Assembly: GCA_024291935.2 (NCBI GenBank)
Contig: CM044311.1
Location: 26,974,001 to 27,038,000, forward strand
DNA: 64,000 nucleotides
From: Okapia johnstoni
Lineage: Eukaryota; Chordata; Mammalia; Artiodactyla; Giraffidae
Direction: 5' to 3'
Both the position numbers and the translations under genes were made by a program. Below are positions 22,459 to 34,159 of this stretch, one piece after another. Under the pieces are notes generated by a model that did no database searches, was not told where the DNA came from, and saw nothing but the letters and a program-made list of their open reading frames with translations. Position 1 is the stretch's first letter. Every line of letters begins with the position of its first letter.

Positions 22459-25400
22459 TCAGTTCAGTTCAGTCGCTCAGTCGTGTCCGACTCTTTGCAA
22501 CCCCATGAATCACAGCACGCCAAGCCTCCCTGTCCATCACCAACTCCTGCAGTTTACCCAAACCCATGTCCATCGAGTCAGTGATGCCATCCAACCATCT
22601 CATCCTCTATTGTCCCCTTCTCCTCCTGCCCTCAATCCTTCCCAGCATTAGGGTCTTTTCCAATGAGTCAACTCTTCACATGAGGTGGCCAAAGTACTGG
22701 AGTTTCAGCTGCAAATCAGACCTTCCAATGAACACCCAGGACTGATCTCTTTTAGGATGGACTGGTTGGAACTCCTTGTAGTCCAAGGGACTCTCAAGAG
22801 TCTTCTCCAACACCACAGTTCAAAAGCATCAATTCTTTGGCATTCAGCTTTCTTCACCATCCAACTCTCACATCCATACATGACCACTGGAAAAACCATA
22901 GCCTTGACTAGATGGACCTTTGATGGCAAAGTAATGTCTCTGCTTTTTAATATGCTATCTAGGTTGGTCATAACCTTCCTTCCCAGGAGTAAGCATCTTT
23001 TAATTTCATTGCTGCAATCACCATCAGCAGTGATTTTGGAGCCCCAAAAAATAAAGTCTGACACTGTTTCCACTGTTTTCCCATCTATTTCCCATGAAGT
23101 GATGGGACCAGATGTCATGATCTTAGTTTTCTGAACGTTGAGCTTTAAGCCAACGTTTTCACTCTCCTCTTTCACTTTCATCAAGAGGCTCTTTAGTTCT
23201 TCTTCCCTTTATGCCATAAGGGTGGTGTCATCTGCATATCTGAGGTTATTGATATTTCTCTTGGCAATCCTGATTCCAGCTTGTGTTTATTCAAGCCCAG
23301 CGTTTCTCATGATGTATTCTGCATATAAGTTAAATAAGCAGGGTGACAATATACAGCCTTGATGTACTCCTTTTCCTATTTGGAACCAGTCTGTTTTTCC
23401 ATGTCCAGTTCTAACTGTTGCTTCCTGATCTGCATACAGGTTTCTCAAGAGGCAGGTCAGGTGGTCTGGTATTTCCATCTCTTTAAGAATTTTCCAGTTT
23501 CTTGTGATCCACACAGTCAAAGGCTATGGCATAGTCAATAAAGCAGAAATAGATGTTTTTCAGGAACTCTCTTGCTTTATTGATGATCCAGCAGATGTTG
23601 GCAATTTGATCTCTGGTTCCTCTCCCTTTCCTAAAACTAGCTTGAACATCTGGATCTTCACAGTTCATGTATTGCTGATGCCTGCCTTGAAGAATTTTGA
23701 ACATTACTTTACTAGCGTGTGAGATGAGTGCAACTGTGCGGTAGTTTGAGCATTCTTTGGCATTGCCTTTCTTTGGGATTGTAATGAAAACTGACTTGTT
23801 CCAGTCCCTGTGGCCACTGCTGAGTTTTCCAAATTTGCTGACATATTGAGCGCAGCACTTTCACAGCATCATCTTTCAGGGTTTGAAATAGCTCAACTGG
23901 AATTCCATCACCTCCACTAGCTTTGATCATAGTGATGCTTCCTAAGGCCCACTTGACTTCACATTCCAGGATGTCTGGCTCTAGGTGAGTGATCACACCA
24001 TCGTGATTTTCTAGGTCGTGAAGATCTTTTTTGTACAGTTCTTCTGTGTATTCTTGCCACCTCTTCTTAATATCTTCTGCTTCTGTTACGTCCATACCAT
24101 TTCTGTCCTTTATCGAGGCCATCTTTTCATGAAATGTTCCTTTGGTATCTCCAATTTTCTTGAAGAGATCTCTAGTCTTTCCCATTCTATTGTTTTCCTC
24201 TATTTCTCTGCACTGATCCCTGAGGAAGGCTTTTTTATCTCTCATTGCTATTCTTTGGAACTTCGAATTCAAATGGGTATATCTTTCCTTTTCTCCTTTG
24301 TGTTTCACTTCTCTTCTTTTCACATCTATTTGTAAGGCCTCCTCAGACAGCCATTTTCCTTTTTTGCATTTCATTTTCTTGGGGATGGTCTTGCTCTCTG
24401 TCTCCTGTACGTTATCACGAACTTCCGTCCATGACTCATCAGGCACTCTGTCTATGAGATCTAGTCCATTAAATCTATTTCTCACTTCCACTGTATAATC
24501 ATAAGGGGTTTGATTTAGGACATATCTGAATGGTTTAGTGGTTTTCCCCACTTTCTTCAATTTCAGTCTGAATTTGGCAATAAGGGGTTCATGATCTGAG
24601 CCACAGTTGGCTCCCAGTCTTGGTTTTGGTGACTGTATAGAGCTTCTCCCTTTTGGCTGCAAATAATATAATCAATCTGATTTCTGTGTTGATCATCTGG
24701 TGATGTCCATGTGTAGAGTCTTTTCTTGTGTTGTTGGAAAAGGGTGTTTTCCATGACCACTGTGTTCTCTTGGCAAAACTCTATTAGCCTTTGCCCTGCT
24801 TCATTCTGTACTCCAAGGCCAAATTTGCCTGTTACTCCAAGTGTTTTCTTGACTTCCTACTTTTGCATTCCAGTCCCCTATATTGAAAAGGACATCTTTT
24901 TTGGGTGTTAGTTCTAAAAGTTCTTGTAGGTCTTCATAGAATCGTTCAACCTCAGCTTCTTCAGCATTACTGGTTGGGGCATAGACTTGGATTACCATGA
25001 TATTGAATGGTTTGCTTGGAAATGAACAGAGATCATTCTGTCATTTTGAGATTGCATCCAAGTATTGCATTTCAGACTCTTTTGTCGACTATGATGGCTA
25101 CTCCATTTCTTCTAAGGGATTCCTGCCCACAGTAGTAGATATAATGGTCATCTGAGTTAAATTCAGCCATTCCAGTCCATTTTAGTTCACTGATTCCTAG
25201 AATGTTGATACTCACTCTTGCCATCTGCTGTTTGACCACTTCCAATTTGCCTTGTTTCATGATTCTAACATTCCATGTTCCTATGCAATATTGTTCTTTG
25301 CAGCATTGGACCTTGCTTCTATCACCAGTCACATCCACAATTGGGTGTTGTTTTTGCTTTCACCCAATCCCTTCATTGTTTCTGGAGTTAGTTTTCTACT

Positions 25401-25480
25401 GATCTCCAGTAGCATATTGGGCACCTGCTGACCTGGGGAATTCATCTTTCAGTGTCCTATCTTTTTGCCTTTTCATACTG
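22459..25480 (-). mobile_element. Near full-length BovB LINE, mutated
   Basis: About 3.0 kb, the longest collinear BovB here. The 3' tail lies at the left (TCAGTTCAGTTCAG) and the 5' region with endonuclease at the right. Both the endonuclease and the RT are present in order but in pieces. No clear TSD was found. It serves as the internal reference for deletions in the other copies. Confidence 0.95.
22705..25338 (-). pseudogene. BovB endonuclease-RT polyprotein, broken frames
   Basis: Read 5' to 3' on the minus strand: 25338-25072 holds the endonuclease start (CIGTWNVR, ISELKWTG); 24998-24801 has VYAPTSN and IGDWNAK; 24760-24563 has QIDYII; 24662-23712 (316 residues) covers the endonuclease end, linker and RT N-terminus; 23704-23483 has FCFIDY and AFDCVDH; 23520-23287 continues the palm; the YADD box lies near 23235-23250; and 23184-22705 (159 residues) is the C-terminal domain. 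A TAA just after the YADD box (near 23210) and frameshifts between segments make it inactive. The family cuts DNA with an APE-like endonuclease and reverse-transcribes its RNA at the nick. Confidence 0.92.
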
Positions 25481-25636
25481 TGATTTTTTTCATAAACTTT
25501 TGTTCAGGAGAATACATGTGTTTTGCCAAGCTTTTACACGCCTTATTTTCTGTTCTACACCCTACAGTTTGAATAACGTAATTCTACACTTTGAATCGCG
25601 TCCGCAGAAGGGTAAGGGTTATCGTTAGTCTCTTAG

Positions 25637-25840
25637 GTTTTGTCTCTTTATTTTTTTTATTTTAAATTAGTTTATTTATCTATTTTTTAACTTTACAATA
25701 TTGTATTTGTTTTGCCATACATTGACATGAATCCACCATGGGTGTACATGTTTTCCCCTTCCAGAACCCCCCTCCCACTTCCCTCCCCATCCCATCCCTC
25801 CAGGTCATCCCGGTGCACCAGCCCCAGTTTTGTCTCTTTA
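25637..25840 (-). mobile_element. Short ruminant L1 3' end with 14-bp TSD
   Basis: Antisense L1 3' UTR (25651-25826): a T-rich start (poly-A antisense), 'acaatattgtatttgttttgccatacattgacatg', then the C-rich tract ending 'ggtgcaccagcccca'. GTTTTGTCTCTTTA repeats exactly at 25637-25650 and 25827-25840. Only about 176 bp inserted, a heavily 5'-truncated and apparently young copy. Confidence 0.92.
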
Positions 25841-25969
25841 ATAATACCAGGAAATTGTGATTTAGTTAATGACACACAGATTCTTCTCACAAAATGTTAT
25901 AAGACCTATTGCTTTTATAGTATTCTAACCACCTTCATTCTCTAACAAGCTTAAGATGGCCTAACTTAC

Positions 25970-26226
25970 CATAAGCCCATTCCTGACCTTTCAAAAGCTG
26001 CAGCTTCCTTGCATGGTGATCGCATGGCTTAAGAATTGTTCCAACAGTAACTTCATGTCCAAGGAATTTGATAAGGCCTTTTTCCCTACAAAGGCTCTTT
26101 TGGAGATGATGATATGACTGGTTTTCTGCCAAAAGACCTGCTGTAGAGATTTATCTCCAGTGATTTTTATTTCCCAAGTGACAGTTGGAACATATCCAGG
26201 AGGATAGCTATAAAAGTATTCTTAAG
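25970..26226 (-). pseudogene. Possible exon or gene remnant, unidentified
   Basis: On the minus strand an open frame runs from a stop near 26170 down to ATG|GTAAGT, with the donor GT at 25969-25968; this matches the vertebrate 5' splice-site consensus well. The encoded stretch (about residues FLGHEVTVGTILKPC to QEWAYG) has non-repetitive protein-like composition. A second frame just upstream (about 26220-26000) is also open (PPGYVPTVTW...), so a frameshift may separate two halves of one old exon. I cannot name a family. Chance is possible. Confidence 0.2.
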
Positions 26227-26389
26227 TAATTTTAAGGACCCAGCTGAGACCCTGTCAGTTGATCTGGAAAAAAGCAGTGATGGCACCCCAATGACAGATT
26301 GCCAGATTGTCCTGTTTGATATTTTTCTGAAGTAACAATCGCCACACAGGTAAAATTTGTTGTATTTTAAAAGTCACACAGATCTAGTA

Positions 26390-26745
26390 TGTGGTGTTGG
26401 AGAAGACTATTAAGAATCCTTTGGATTTCAAGGAGATCAAACTGGTAAATCCTAAAGGAAATCAATCCTGGATATTCATTGGAAGGACTGATGCTGAAGC
26501 TGAAGCTCCAATACACTGGCCATCTGATGAGAAGAACTGACTCATTGGAAAAGACCGTGATGCCGAGAAAGAATGAGGACATGGGAAGAAGGTGGTGACA
26601 GAGGATGAGATGGCTGGATGGCATTATTGACTCAATGGACATGAGTTTGAGCAAATGCTGAGAGATAGTCAAGGACAGGGAAGTCTGGCATGCTTTAGTC
26701 CATGGAGTCGCAGAGTCAGGGTTGACTGAACAACAACAAAATCAG
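26390..26745 (+). mobile_element. BovB 3' fragment
   Basis: Sense BovB C-terminal coding remnant ('tggtgttggagaagactattaagaatcc') through the 3' UTR to TGACTGAACAACAACAA. Confidence 0.88.
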
Positions 26746-26826
26746 GCTTGATACAGTTCCACTCTTTTGGTTTTGCATAAAAATATTTATTATTCAGTTA
26801 ATTGTTTCTATCCATAAATATATCTG

Positions 26827-27219
26827 AGCTCTGAAGAATTGACGCTTTTGAACTGTGGTGTTGGTGAAGACTCTTCAGAGTCCCTTGGACTGCAAGGAGA
26901 TCAAACCAGTCAACCCTGAAGGAAATAAGTCCTGAATATTCATTGGAAGGACTGATGCTGAAACTGAAGCTCCAATACTTTGACCACCTAATGGGAAGAA
27001 ATGACTCATTTGAAAAGGACGCTGATGCTGGGAAAGTTTGAAGGCAGGAGGAGAAGGAGACGACAGAGGATGAGATGGCTAGATGGCATCACAGACTCAA
27101 TGGACATGAGTTTGAGCAAGCTCAGGGAGTTGGTAATGGACAGGGAAGCCTGGTATGCTTCAGTCCATGGGGTCGCAAAGAGGCAGACATGACTGAGCAG
27201 GTGAACTGAACTGAACTGA
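26827..27219 (+). mobile_element. BovB 3' fragment with TGAAC repeat tail
   Basis: Sense BovB from 'gaagaattgacgcttttgaactgtgg' to a (GTGAACTGAACTGAACTGA) 3' end, the complete BovB terminus. About 390 bp, 5'-truncated. Confidence 0.92.
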
Positions 27220-27966
27220 CCCATGATTATCTGAAAAGCAAACATCATTATTAGGTATACATATTTTTCTTCTTCCGAATCATCTATAGATGCTCTAGTC
27301 TGGGCAAAATTACTTTTTTTGTAATATAGTAATTTAGTTTTAGTTGTTTGTAAGATTTAATAGTCTACCAAGTTCTGGAAAGAAACTGCTCTCATATTAT
27401 GATGAATATAAGATGACTTATTTTATATGATGCCAGTTTGAGTTATTTAGATAAAATCTAAGTTGCTCTGAAATTTATGCTTAGGTCAATAAATCACTTG
27501 AGATAATGGAGGAGCTTGGTAACTGTTTTCTACTCAACCAAAGAGAATATGTCAAGGACCAAGTTTGACTAAAAACAACATTCCCACCATGCCAAACAAT
27601 GAACTTCATTCGTTAACTTTTGTAGGAAATGATAAAACACCAGAAGAATGATGTCAATCATTGGAAATTCCCAAATCAGAGGGAAGTTCTCAAAAGACCT
27701 TAAACTATTCTTTGGAATTGTTTGGCATCCTTCTATATATTCATATATTCTCATCAAGAGTTCATTTTTATCACTTCTTCCAGGTTTTCAATAGTAATGA
27801 ATCACTTAGAATATATTCCTTGGACAGATGACACATACTACCTCCAAAATATTAAAAGTCCTTTTATCATTGATACTTGAATTTTAAATGCCCCTTTTGG
27901 CAAAAGCTTTAAAGTTCCAATCCTCAAATAACACTCTAAAGGGTGATTTTTGTTTTGTTTTTACAG
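27220..27966. other. Unassigned sequence
   Basis: No named repeat or gene recognised. Confidence 0.4.
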
Positions 27967-28154
27967 AAAACAAGCCCCTCACATGATTCTTCTGTCCTTT
28001 ACCCAGAACTTCTTGGCCTTATCATATTAGAAGTCTCAAATTTGGGGAAAAAAATCATAAATGTTGTACAGACACAATACGAAACTAGCAAAATGACATA
28101 TAAGAAGCTCCTCGATGACACAAAAACAAGTTTTTCTCCCCAGCAAATGAACCA
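27967..28154 (+). other. Exon-like segment, unidentified
   Basis: A long T-rich tract (27947-27964) ends in ACAG at 27963-27966, a strong 3' splice site. From 27967 a frame stays open for 62 codons. It is followed at 28155 by GTGAGT (donor GT 28155-28156), a good 5' splice site, and the frame closes immediately beyond it. The peptide begins KTSPSHDSS, has a hydrophobic LLGLIILEVS stretch and ends in a polar segment with TKTSFSPQQMN. The segment is 188 nt, so it would shift phase. I do not recognise a family. It could be a real internal exon, a decayed one, or coincidence. Confidence 0.25.
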
Positions 28155-28299
28155 GTGAGTTACCAAAATTCTCAAAGCCATTAAAATCAAGGCAATTGCC
28201 CATCCTTTATCCAAGATGACAACATGCAGATTGCTAAAGGCATAGAACAAACAACTTACAGGGAGATTTCAATGTGTCCTCCCAGTGAGTTTATCTACA

Positions 28300-28610
28300 G
28301 ATGACCACAAAAATTTTACCCATCTTTTAGACTTCAAGTTCTATAAGTACAAAGACCTATCACTACTATGTCTCCCTGGATCCTGGTGGCTCAGTGGTAG
28401 AGAACCTGCCTGCCAATGCAGGAGATGTGAGTTTTTCTGGATTGGGAAGATCCCCTGAGAATAAAATGGCAACCCACTCCAGTTTTCTTGCCTGGGAAAC
28501 CCATGGACAGAGGAGCCTGGTGGATGACCATTCATGGGGTCGCAAAAGGGTCAGACTTGACTCATCAACTAAACAACAATAAACATCAAGCACAGAGCCT
28601 GGCAAATTGA
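28300..28610 (+). repeat. L2 3' end interrupted by a SINE
   Basis: L2-like text before the SINE ('gacttcaagttctataagtacaaagacc') continues after it ('catcaagcacagagcctggcaaattg'), the usual order at the L2 3' end. The identification is by eye. Confidence 0.5.
28375..28580 (+). mobile_element. Bov-tA SINE
   Basis: Sense SINE with head ('cctggtggctcagtggtagagaacc'), body and the GACTCATCAACTAAACAACAA tail. It carries several substitutions. Confidence 0.9.
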
Positions 28611-28639
28611 AAATGCTAGTTTAAAATTCCTTGACTAAA

Positions 28640-28870
28640 TGGAAATTCTTAAATTCCTCAAAACCCAAATCCAATCTTATTACTCCTACTCACACTTAAA
28701 GTCCTTCAATGCCTTCCATCGCTCTGAGAATAAAGACTGACATTCACCACAGAGTTTTCAAGGACTTGCTGGTTTAGCACCCACCCACTTCTCCAGGTGT
28801 GTCCCATATGAAACTCCTACCATACTGTTGGTAATCTAGATTCTTTCAGGACCTTGTAGACACCAGCGTC
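28640..28870 (+). repeat. L2 fragment
   Basis: 'cttaaagtccttcaatgccttccatcgctctgagaataaagactgac' matches the conserved 3' coding part of L2 elements. The 29690-29935 fragment may be the rest of the same copy. Confidence 0.6.
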
Positions 28871-29207
28871 CTTCCCACAGACTAAAAACATATACATTAT
28901 ATAATGATTTCTAAAATACTTCAAATACACATGTATGGAGTATCAAGAATTATAGAACAGGCTCTAATTCTCCAACCTAGATTAAACAGGCATTACCATT
29001 TTTCCAAAGTCATCTTTTTCTCCAGCTCTTGAAAGAAAAGAAAAGAAAGAAAAAAGACATAGTTAATGATCTCTCTTCATTTAGGGGTGGGCTAAGAAGG
29101 GTCTTCCCTTACCACCTAATCTGAAATGGCATCTTTCCCCAACCTTTCCATTTCTTGTTTGCTTTATTTTTCATAGCAGATATTACTACCTAACACATGA
29201 TATGGAA

Positions 29208-29455
29208 TTCCATGGTGGTGGGGTTGCACAGAGTCGGACACGACTGAAGAGACTTAGCAGCAGCAGCAGTGATAAAGAACCCACCTGTCAATGCAGGAGA
29301 TGAAAGTATGACCCATGGGTCAGGAGGATCTCCTGAAGAAGGGAATGCCAACCCACTCCAGAATTCTTGCCTGGGAAACCCCATGGACAGAGGAGCCTGG
29401 TGGGCTACAGTCCATGGGCCCACAAAGAGGCAGACAAAACTTAGTGAATAAATAA
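29208..29455 (+). mobile_element. Bov SINE with an extra tail unit at its 5' side
   Basis: It starts with the end of a Bov-A unit (GTTGCACAGAGTCGGACACGACTGA, then AGCAGCAGCAG) and continues with a Bov-tA from 'gataaagaacccacctg' to AAACTTAGTGAATAAATAA. Looks like two joined units, the first mostly lost. Confidence 0.85.
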
Positions 29456-29689
29456 TAACAGCAAACATACAATATATTGATTTGCTAAAATGTTTATTAG
29501 CTTCTTCTTTTAGGATGTGAGCTAAATAAATACTTATTGTAGTCAAAGTTCTATCCAACATATTTCATCTCCCCTCCATGCCATCTCAGATATCAGTAAG
29601 TGTGAAGACAGCATGTGTGTTTTATAAGAATGTGTATATTCATAACAAAGATCCTGTATAGCTCTCTTCTCTTTCTTTTTGCCTACCTA

Positions 29690-29935
29690 ACATTTATCTT
29701 CCAAATAACTGATGCATCACTTCCTCAGACAGGCTTCCTCCACTCCCCTGTTTATTCCTTTGCACTGCATCTTCTCAACAATTTCGACAGTGAACATTTT
29801 ACTTTTATTTCTGTGGATTTGAGTAACCTGCCTCTCTCTGCCACTAAATTGCAAACTCTATGAGGTGGGATCAATTCTTCATTTTTATTTATCATCCCTG
29901 GCATGTAGTAAGTGCTTAAGAAACACTAGGAGTGA
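29690..29935 (+). repeat. L2 3' end
   Basis: 'ctcagacaggcttcctccactcccctg', 'aaattgcaaactctatgaggtggg' and 'ggcatgtagtaagtgcttaag' follow the order of the L2 3' terminus. Confidence 0.65.
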
Positions 29936-30505
29936 ATTGGGCTATACCATCACTGAGAGGAAGTGATTCCTATCTGTACTCTCACACATGAAAACACAAC
30001 TTGTTAAGGCCAGGAATCAGTCTATTTCCTTGGGCACATTTTCCTTCTCCATTTCGCTACATGTGAGGATGGTTTGCCTGGATAACTCAAAACAAGGATT
30101 AAAAAGGGAACCACTTCTATTCATCATACAGATATTTTTCCCTGCAATTTTATGACACTGCTGGAGAGCCTCCCATTCATTTCTGTAAATTGGCCAGTGC
30201 ACATATTGTTTCATATTTTAAGACAAACAATTACATTTCAACACATTCCAAATCTAGGAGTCACCAGATTATATTCAGACACCAAAGAGAAAGCTACTTT
30301 GTGCTATTTACTGATTTTCAGTGAATCAAGTGGAAATATTTCATATTGCTTGTCTCATCAATTTTCAAAACATTCCATGTAAAATATGAGATCCATTTCA
30401 CCTAAGTTCCAGTTCAAAAGTTCATGTATTATTGGATCAAATTACACAGCATTTATATTCTGAAACTGAGCTCTTTTCCCTCTGCCTCTTTCTTCTCACA
30501 TTCTT

Positions 30506-30575
30506 TTCAAATCACACACATACACACACACAGACACACACAGACACACAGACACACACACACACACACACACAC
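30506..30575. repeat. (CA)n microsatellite, imperfect
   Basis: CACACA units broken by T and G (ACACAGAC). It is the reason for an HTHTHT run in one open frame, which is not a gene. Confidence 0.95.
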
Positions 30576-30998
30576 CTTGGCCAAAAATTCAGACTCAGAT
30601 AATAGAGAAATACCTATGATAGCATATAATCATTTGTGTTTAGTTTTACAAAAAACATACAAGTAAAAATTCAAAAAAACTTAATTTTTTTTAACTGAGA
30701 ACTCTAAAAATACATTGCTACAACCAAGTAGATTTTAATAGAAAATTTCTTCAGGCTATACAGAGCACACATACCTACTTTCATGGAAGGTAAAGTTATG
30801 CCTTCAGTTTATGAGTAAGAAGACTAGAAAAGCAGTGTAAATTATATTATAAAAATCTTACTATCAAAACACTTACTAGATGTTCTGCAAACATATGAAG
30901 GCAAAACATATGTCTGTGATGAATAAATAGTACTCACATTGCACAAATAATCAAATCAAGATATATTCTTTTAAATATTGGCAAAGACAAATAAATAA

Positions 30999-31013
30999 TA
31001 TATATATATATAT
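30999..31013. repeat. Short (TA)n
   Basis: About seven TA units in AT-rich surroundings. Confidence 0.9.
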
Positions 31014-31439
31014 AACTTTGATGGATGATATACGATAATAATTCATAACTAAAAACTACACAATTTAGGTATTTAGAAGTGATTTCAAAAAAAAATTGTC
31101 TTCTCTGAAGTCATTAACTCAGTCATCATTTAAATATATACTTTTATGTAAAATGTGTTTAGCATGTCTGGCATTTAGACAAATGTCTAAAACTCTAATT
31201 CCTATAGCAATATGACAACATGAATTAATTAGGGGAATTGGAATGGACTATATCAGGCTGGAGAGAATATGCCAAAAGTTGATGGATTTTGCTTTAAAGA
31301 AAGAGGCAAACCTCTCCTACATATACCTATCTTGCTCCATTTACAGCAATACTTTTAAAATTAATTCATCTTATATAGTGCTTGGCTATGTGTTAGTTAC
31401 TGTTGTAGTTGTCCCCAGATTGTAAAGAATAATAAAACT

Positions 31440-32780
31440 GTTTTTCTGTTTCAAGATACCTATCATCTAGCAAGTTAGACAAACACATAACTGGAAAATA
31501 TGATAATCAAGAAAAATAAGAGTAATGACAGACCTTAATAGAAAAATGCACAGGATATGACAGGACATGCATTAGAGTCATCATCTCTCATTGGAGTCAG
31601 GATGAGGGTGTGGACTAGGTTGGTTCTACAAGGACAGGTCTGAATGAACTGGAATTGGAATTGGCAAAAAGTTGGGGGTGAAGAGTAAGCCTCCAGACAA
31701 AGAGGTCCGCATAAGCAAAAGCCTGGAGAGAAGGAACAGAATGCTGTAAAAAAAAAAAAAAAAAAGGCTGTCACTGAGGTGTTATTGATACATAATACTC
31801 AGTCAGTGAGTGGCTGGAAATGAAACTGCAGAATTTGACAGAGGCCAGGTTATGGATAAACTTGTGTTGTACTGGGGATAGGGGGGTTATTCTAATCCAC
31901 ATGGCAAGTGAATTTATTCTTAATGCCAAAGCTTTTATGATGTAATTAGTTGGCTTGGTTTCTGTTTTGAGGAAGATTCTGAACAAATATCAGGATTTTT
32001 TATTTGGGATATTTTAGTTACTAAAATTTCCATAGTTGCAAGGGAGTCATGGCATTGGTGCTATATTTGCTATTCCTGTTATACACAGTTATATCTTTCA
32101 GTGTATGTGCAGGGTAATATGTTAACATTTTTATTTAATTGTATATTGTTCAGGCAAGAATTGGAATGGAGAAACAAATTAAGAGGGTTTTGTAACAGTT
32201 CAAAAGAGAGGCGATGCGAGTCTTAAACCAGAGCAATGGAAATACACAGGGAGAGGAATAAAAGTTTCCAGAAATATTTACAAAGCTATACTAGAAAGAG
32301 TCAGATATGGGTGATGGTGTTTCAAGAGGAGTCACAGATGACTTAAATTTCAGCTTGGAAAACTGGTTCATTCTGATGCCATCACCAAGGATAGAAAGTG
32401 TAAGAGTAACAACAAATTTGAAGAGGAAATGCTGACATACGGCTTTAAAATTTAAGACACAGTTAGAGCCACCTAGAGGGCAATGAATATGTGACTCAGG
32501 GAAGAAGTCATTTTTTTTGGTGATAAAAAATGGGGAAACTCCCACTAGTAAGAACTGAAACTATGCGAATCAATTTGCTCACCTAGAAACACTACATAGA
32601 CTGTAGGGAGAAGGAATTCCAGAATGATAGATGCTAGTGTTCCTGGAGACAGAGAGGAGGAATGATGAAAGATTAGAAGGAAAAGAACATGGAGAATCAC
32701 ATGAGTCAACAAAATTTCAAACAGGATTGTTGTCCAAGTTAAATGCATTGAGAAGTCCAACAAGATAAAATTGAACTTGC
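31440..32780 (+). repeat. Ancient interspersed repeat, family uncertain
   Basis: It has the purine-rich layout of a long-decayed mammalian repeat ('cataagcaaaagcctggagagaagg', 'gaggccaggttatggataaacttgtg', 'ttgagaagtccaacaagat'). An 18-bp A-run lies at 31748-31765. No coding potential is evident. The family call needs alignment to a repeat library. Confidence 0.35.
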
Positions 32781-33944
32781 AACTAAGACCTCATTAGCAG
32801 CATTATAAAGGCAGCAATTATATTTTTAAATTACTGATAAAGTTTTTATTATGTTTACCGAATGAATAAAAACAAGGTTATAATTTCTTCTTTGTGTGTA
32901 TAACATACAATTGAAGTATTAATTTGAAAATAAACCATTTCTATATTATTTTAAATATATAAAGGATGAATGACATTTTAATTAAAAATGTGTGAGCTTC
33001 AAGGTGCCTATAGTCTAATGAGCTAGGCAATATAGGTATTATCATCAATTTATTATTTATACCTTTTATTTCCTTCATTTTCATTGCCTCTATAAATATT
33101 ATTCTAAATTATATTTCTCAAAAAAGCATACGGGATCTATCAATCTATATTACTTAGAAATGGAATCTTTGAGACTAAATTAGTAGTTGGCGATATTATA
33201 TTTTACACTATAAGAAATACTATTTGCAACATTATTTAAACATGGGCAAAAATATGTAGGGCTTTGCTTTTATAAAAAGCATGAATCATAAGCAAAACAT
33301 GGGAAGAAATACAGAACAAGTTAAGTTAATCTACACCCAAAACTCATAGGGTAGTATGTCACTGTCCTAAAGAATGGAATCTTTTCATATCTTGTCCAAT
33401 GAGGAATTCTCCAAATACTAGGGACCCTCATAGCATGACTATGAGAAGAAAACTCAAGATCAGTGATTTCTAACTCAGAAAGTACACAGGGCTTACTCAG
33501 GAGTCTTTTCTGCCAAGGCTTCACTCCAGACCTATAGAAGCAGAACATCTAGGAATGGGTCCAAGGCACATGCATTCTGAAAGATCCCCAGGGTGATGCT
33601 GATGGTCACAAGGGGACAGGAATCACTGTCTTACATGGGAGTGAGGACTGCTCAGCTCAGAGATCATGGCTCCATTCCTGATTTAGTCAAGTTCAATAAA
33701 TGTCATGATGTAGACACAATTACTCCTGAAGTTCCTTTATCCACCAGAAAATGAAACGTCACCTGTACTAGAAAAAAAAAGCTTCACAGTGGGCAACAGA
33801 TTGACACGGGTTTTCCACTTCTCCCATCAGGATTTAAAAGGGATCCCAGGAGTGGCCTCTGCTAGGTTTTAGCTACTTTTTCTAAAATTTCAGTTTATGA
33901 CTCTCTAAGTATTTCAGTTAAATCAATGTTAAAGGCTTGGTTGT
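32781..33944. other. Unassigned AT-rich sequence with a hAT-like piece
   Basis: About 33458-33640 ('ctccagacctatagaagcagaacatctaggaatggg ... gatccccagggtgatgctgatg') resembles hAT-Charlie non-autonomous elements. The rest has nothing recognised. Confidence 0.35.
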
Positions 33945-34155
33945 TGTTGGTTAGTCATTAAGTCATTTCTGATTCTTTTGTGACCCCATGAACTGTAGCC
34001 CAGTAGGCTCCTCTGTCCATAGGATTTCCCAGGCAAGAATACTGGAGTGGGTAGCCATTCCCTTCTCCAGGGGATCTTCCTCACCCGGGGATGGAACTCA
34101 CATCTCCTGCATCAGCAAGCAGTTTCTTTACCACTGAGCTACCAGGGAAGCCCTA
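33945..34155 (-). mobile_element. Bov-tA SINE (antisense)
   Basis: Antisense SINE starting with a GTTGTTGTTGG tail and ending at 'gagctaccagggaagccc'. A weak 6-bp TSD (TAAAGG, 33930-33935 and 34154-34159). Confidence 0.9.
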
Positions 34156-34159
34156 AAGG

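Noticed and set aside
22685..24911. Series of plus-strand frames of 60-149 codons
   Set aside because: Antisense shadows of the BovB polyprotein at 22459-25480.
30424..30666. Plus-strand frame with an HTHT repeat
   Set aside because: It reads through a CA microsatellite.
32291..32763. Adjacent minus-strand frames of 84 and 72 codons
   Set aside because: They lie in what looks like an ancient interspersed repeat and have no recognisable domain.
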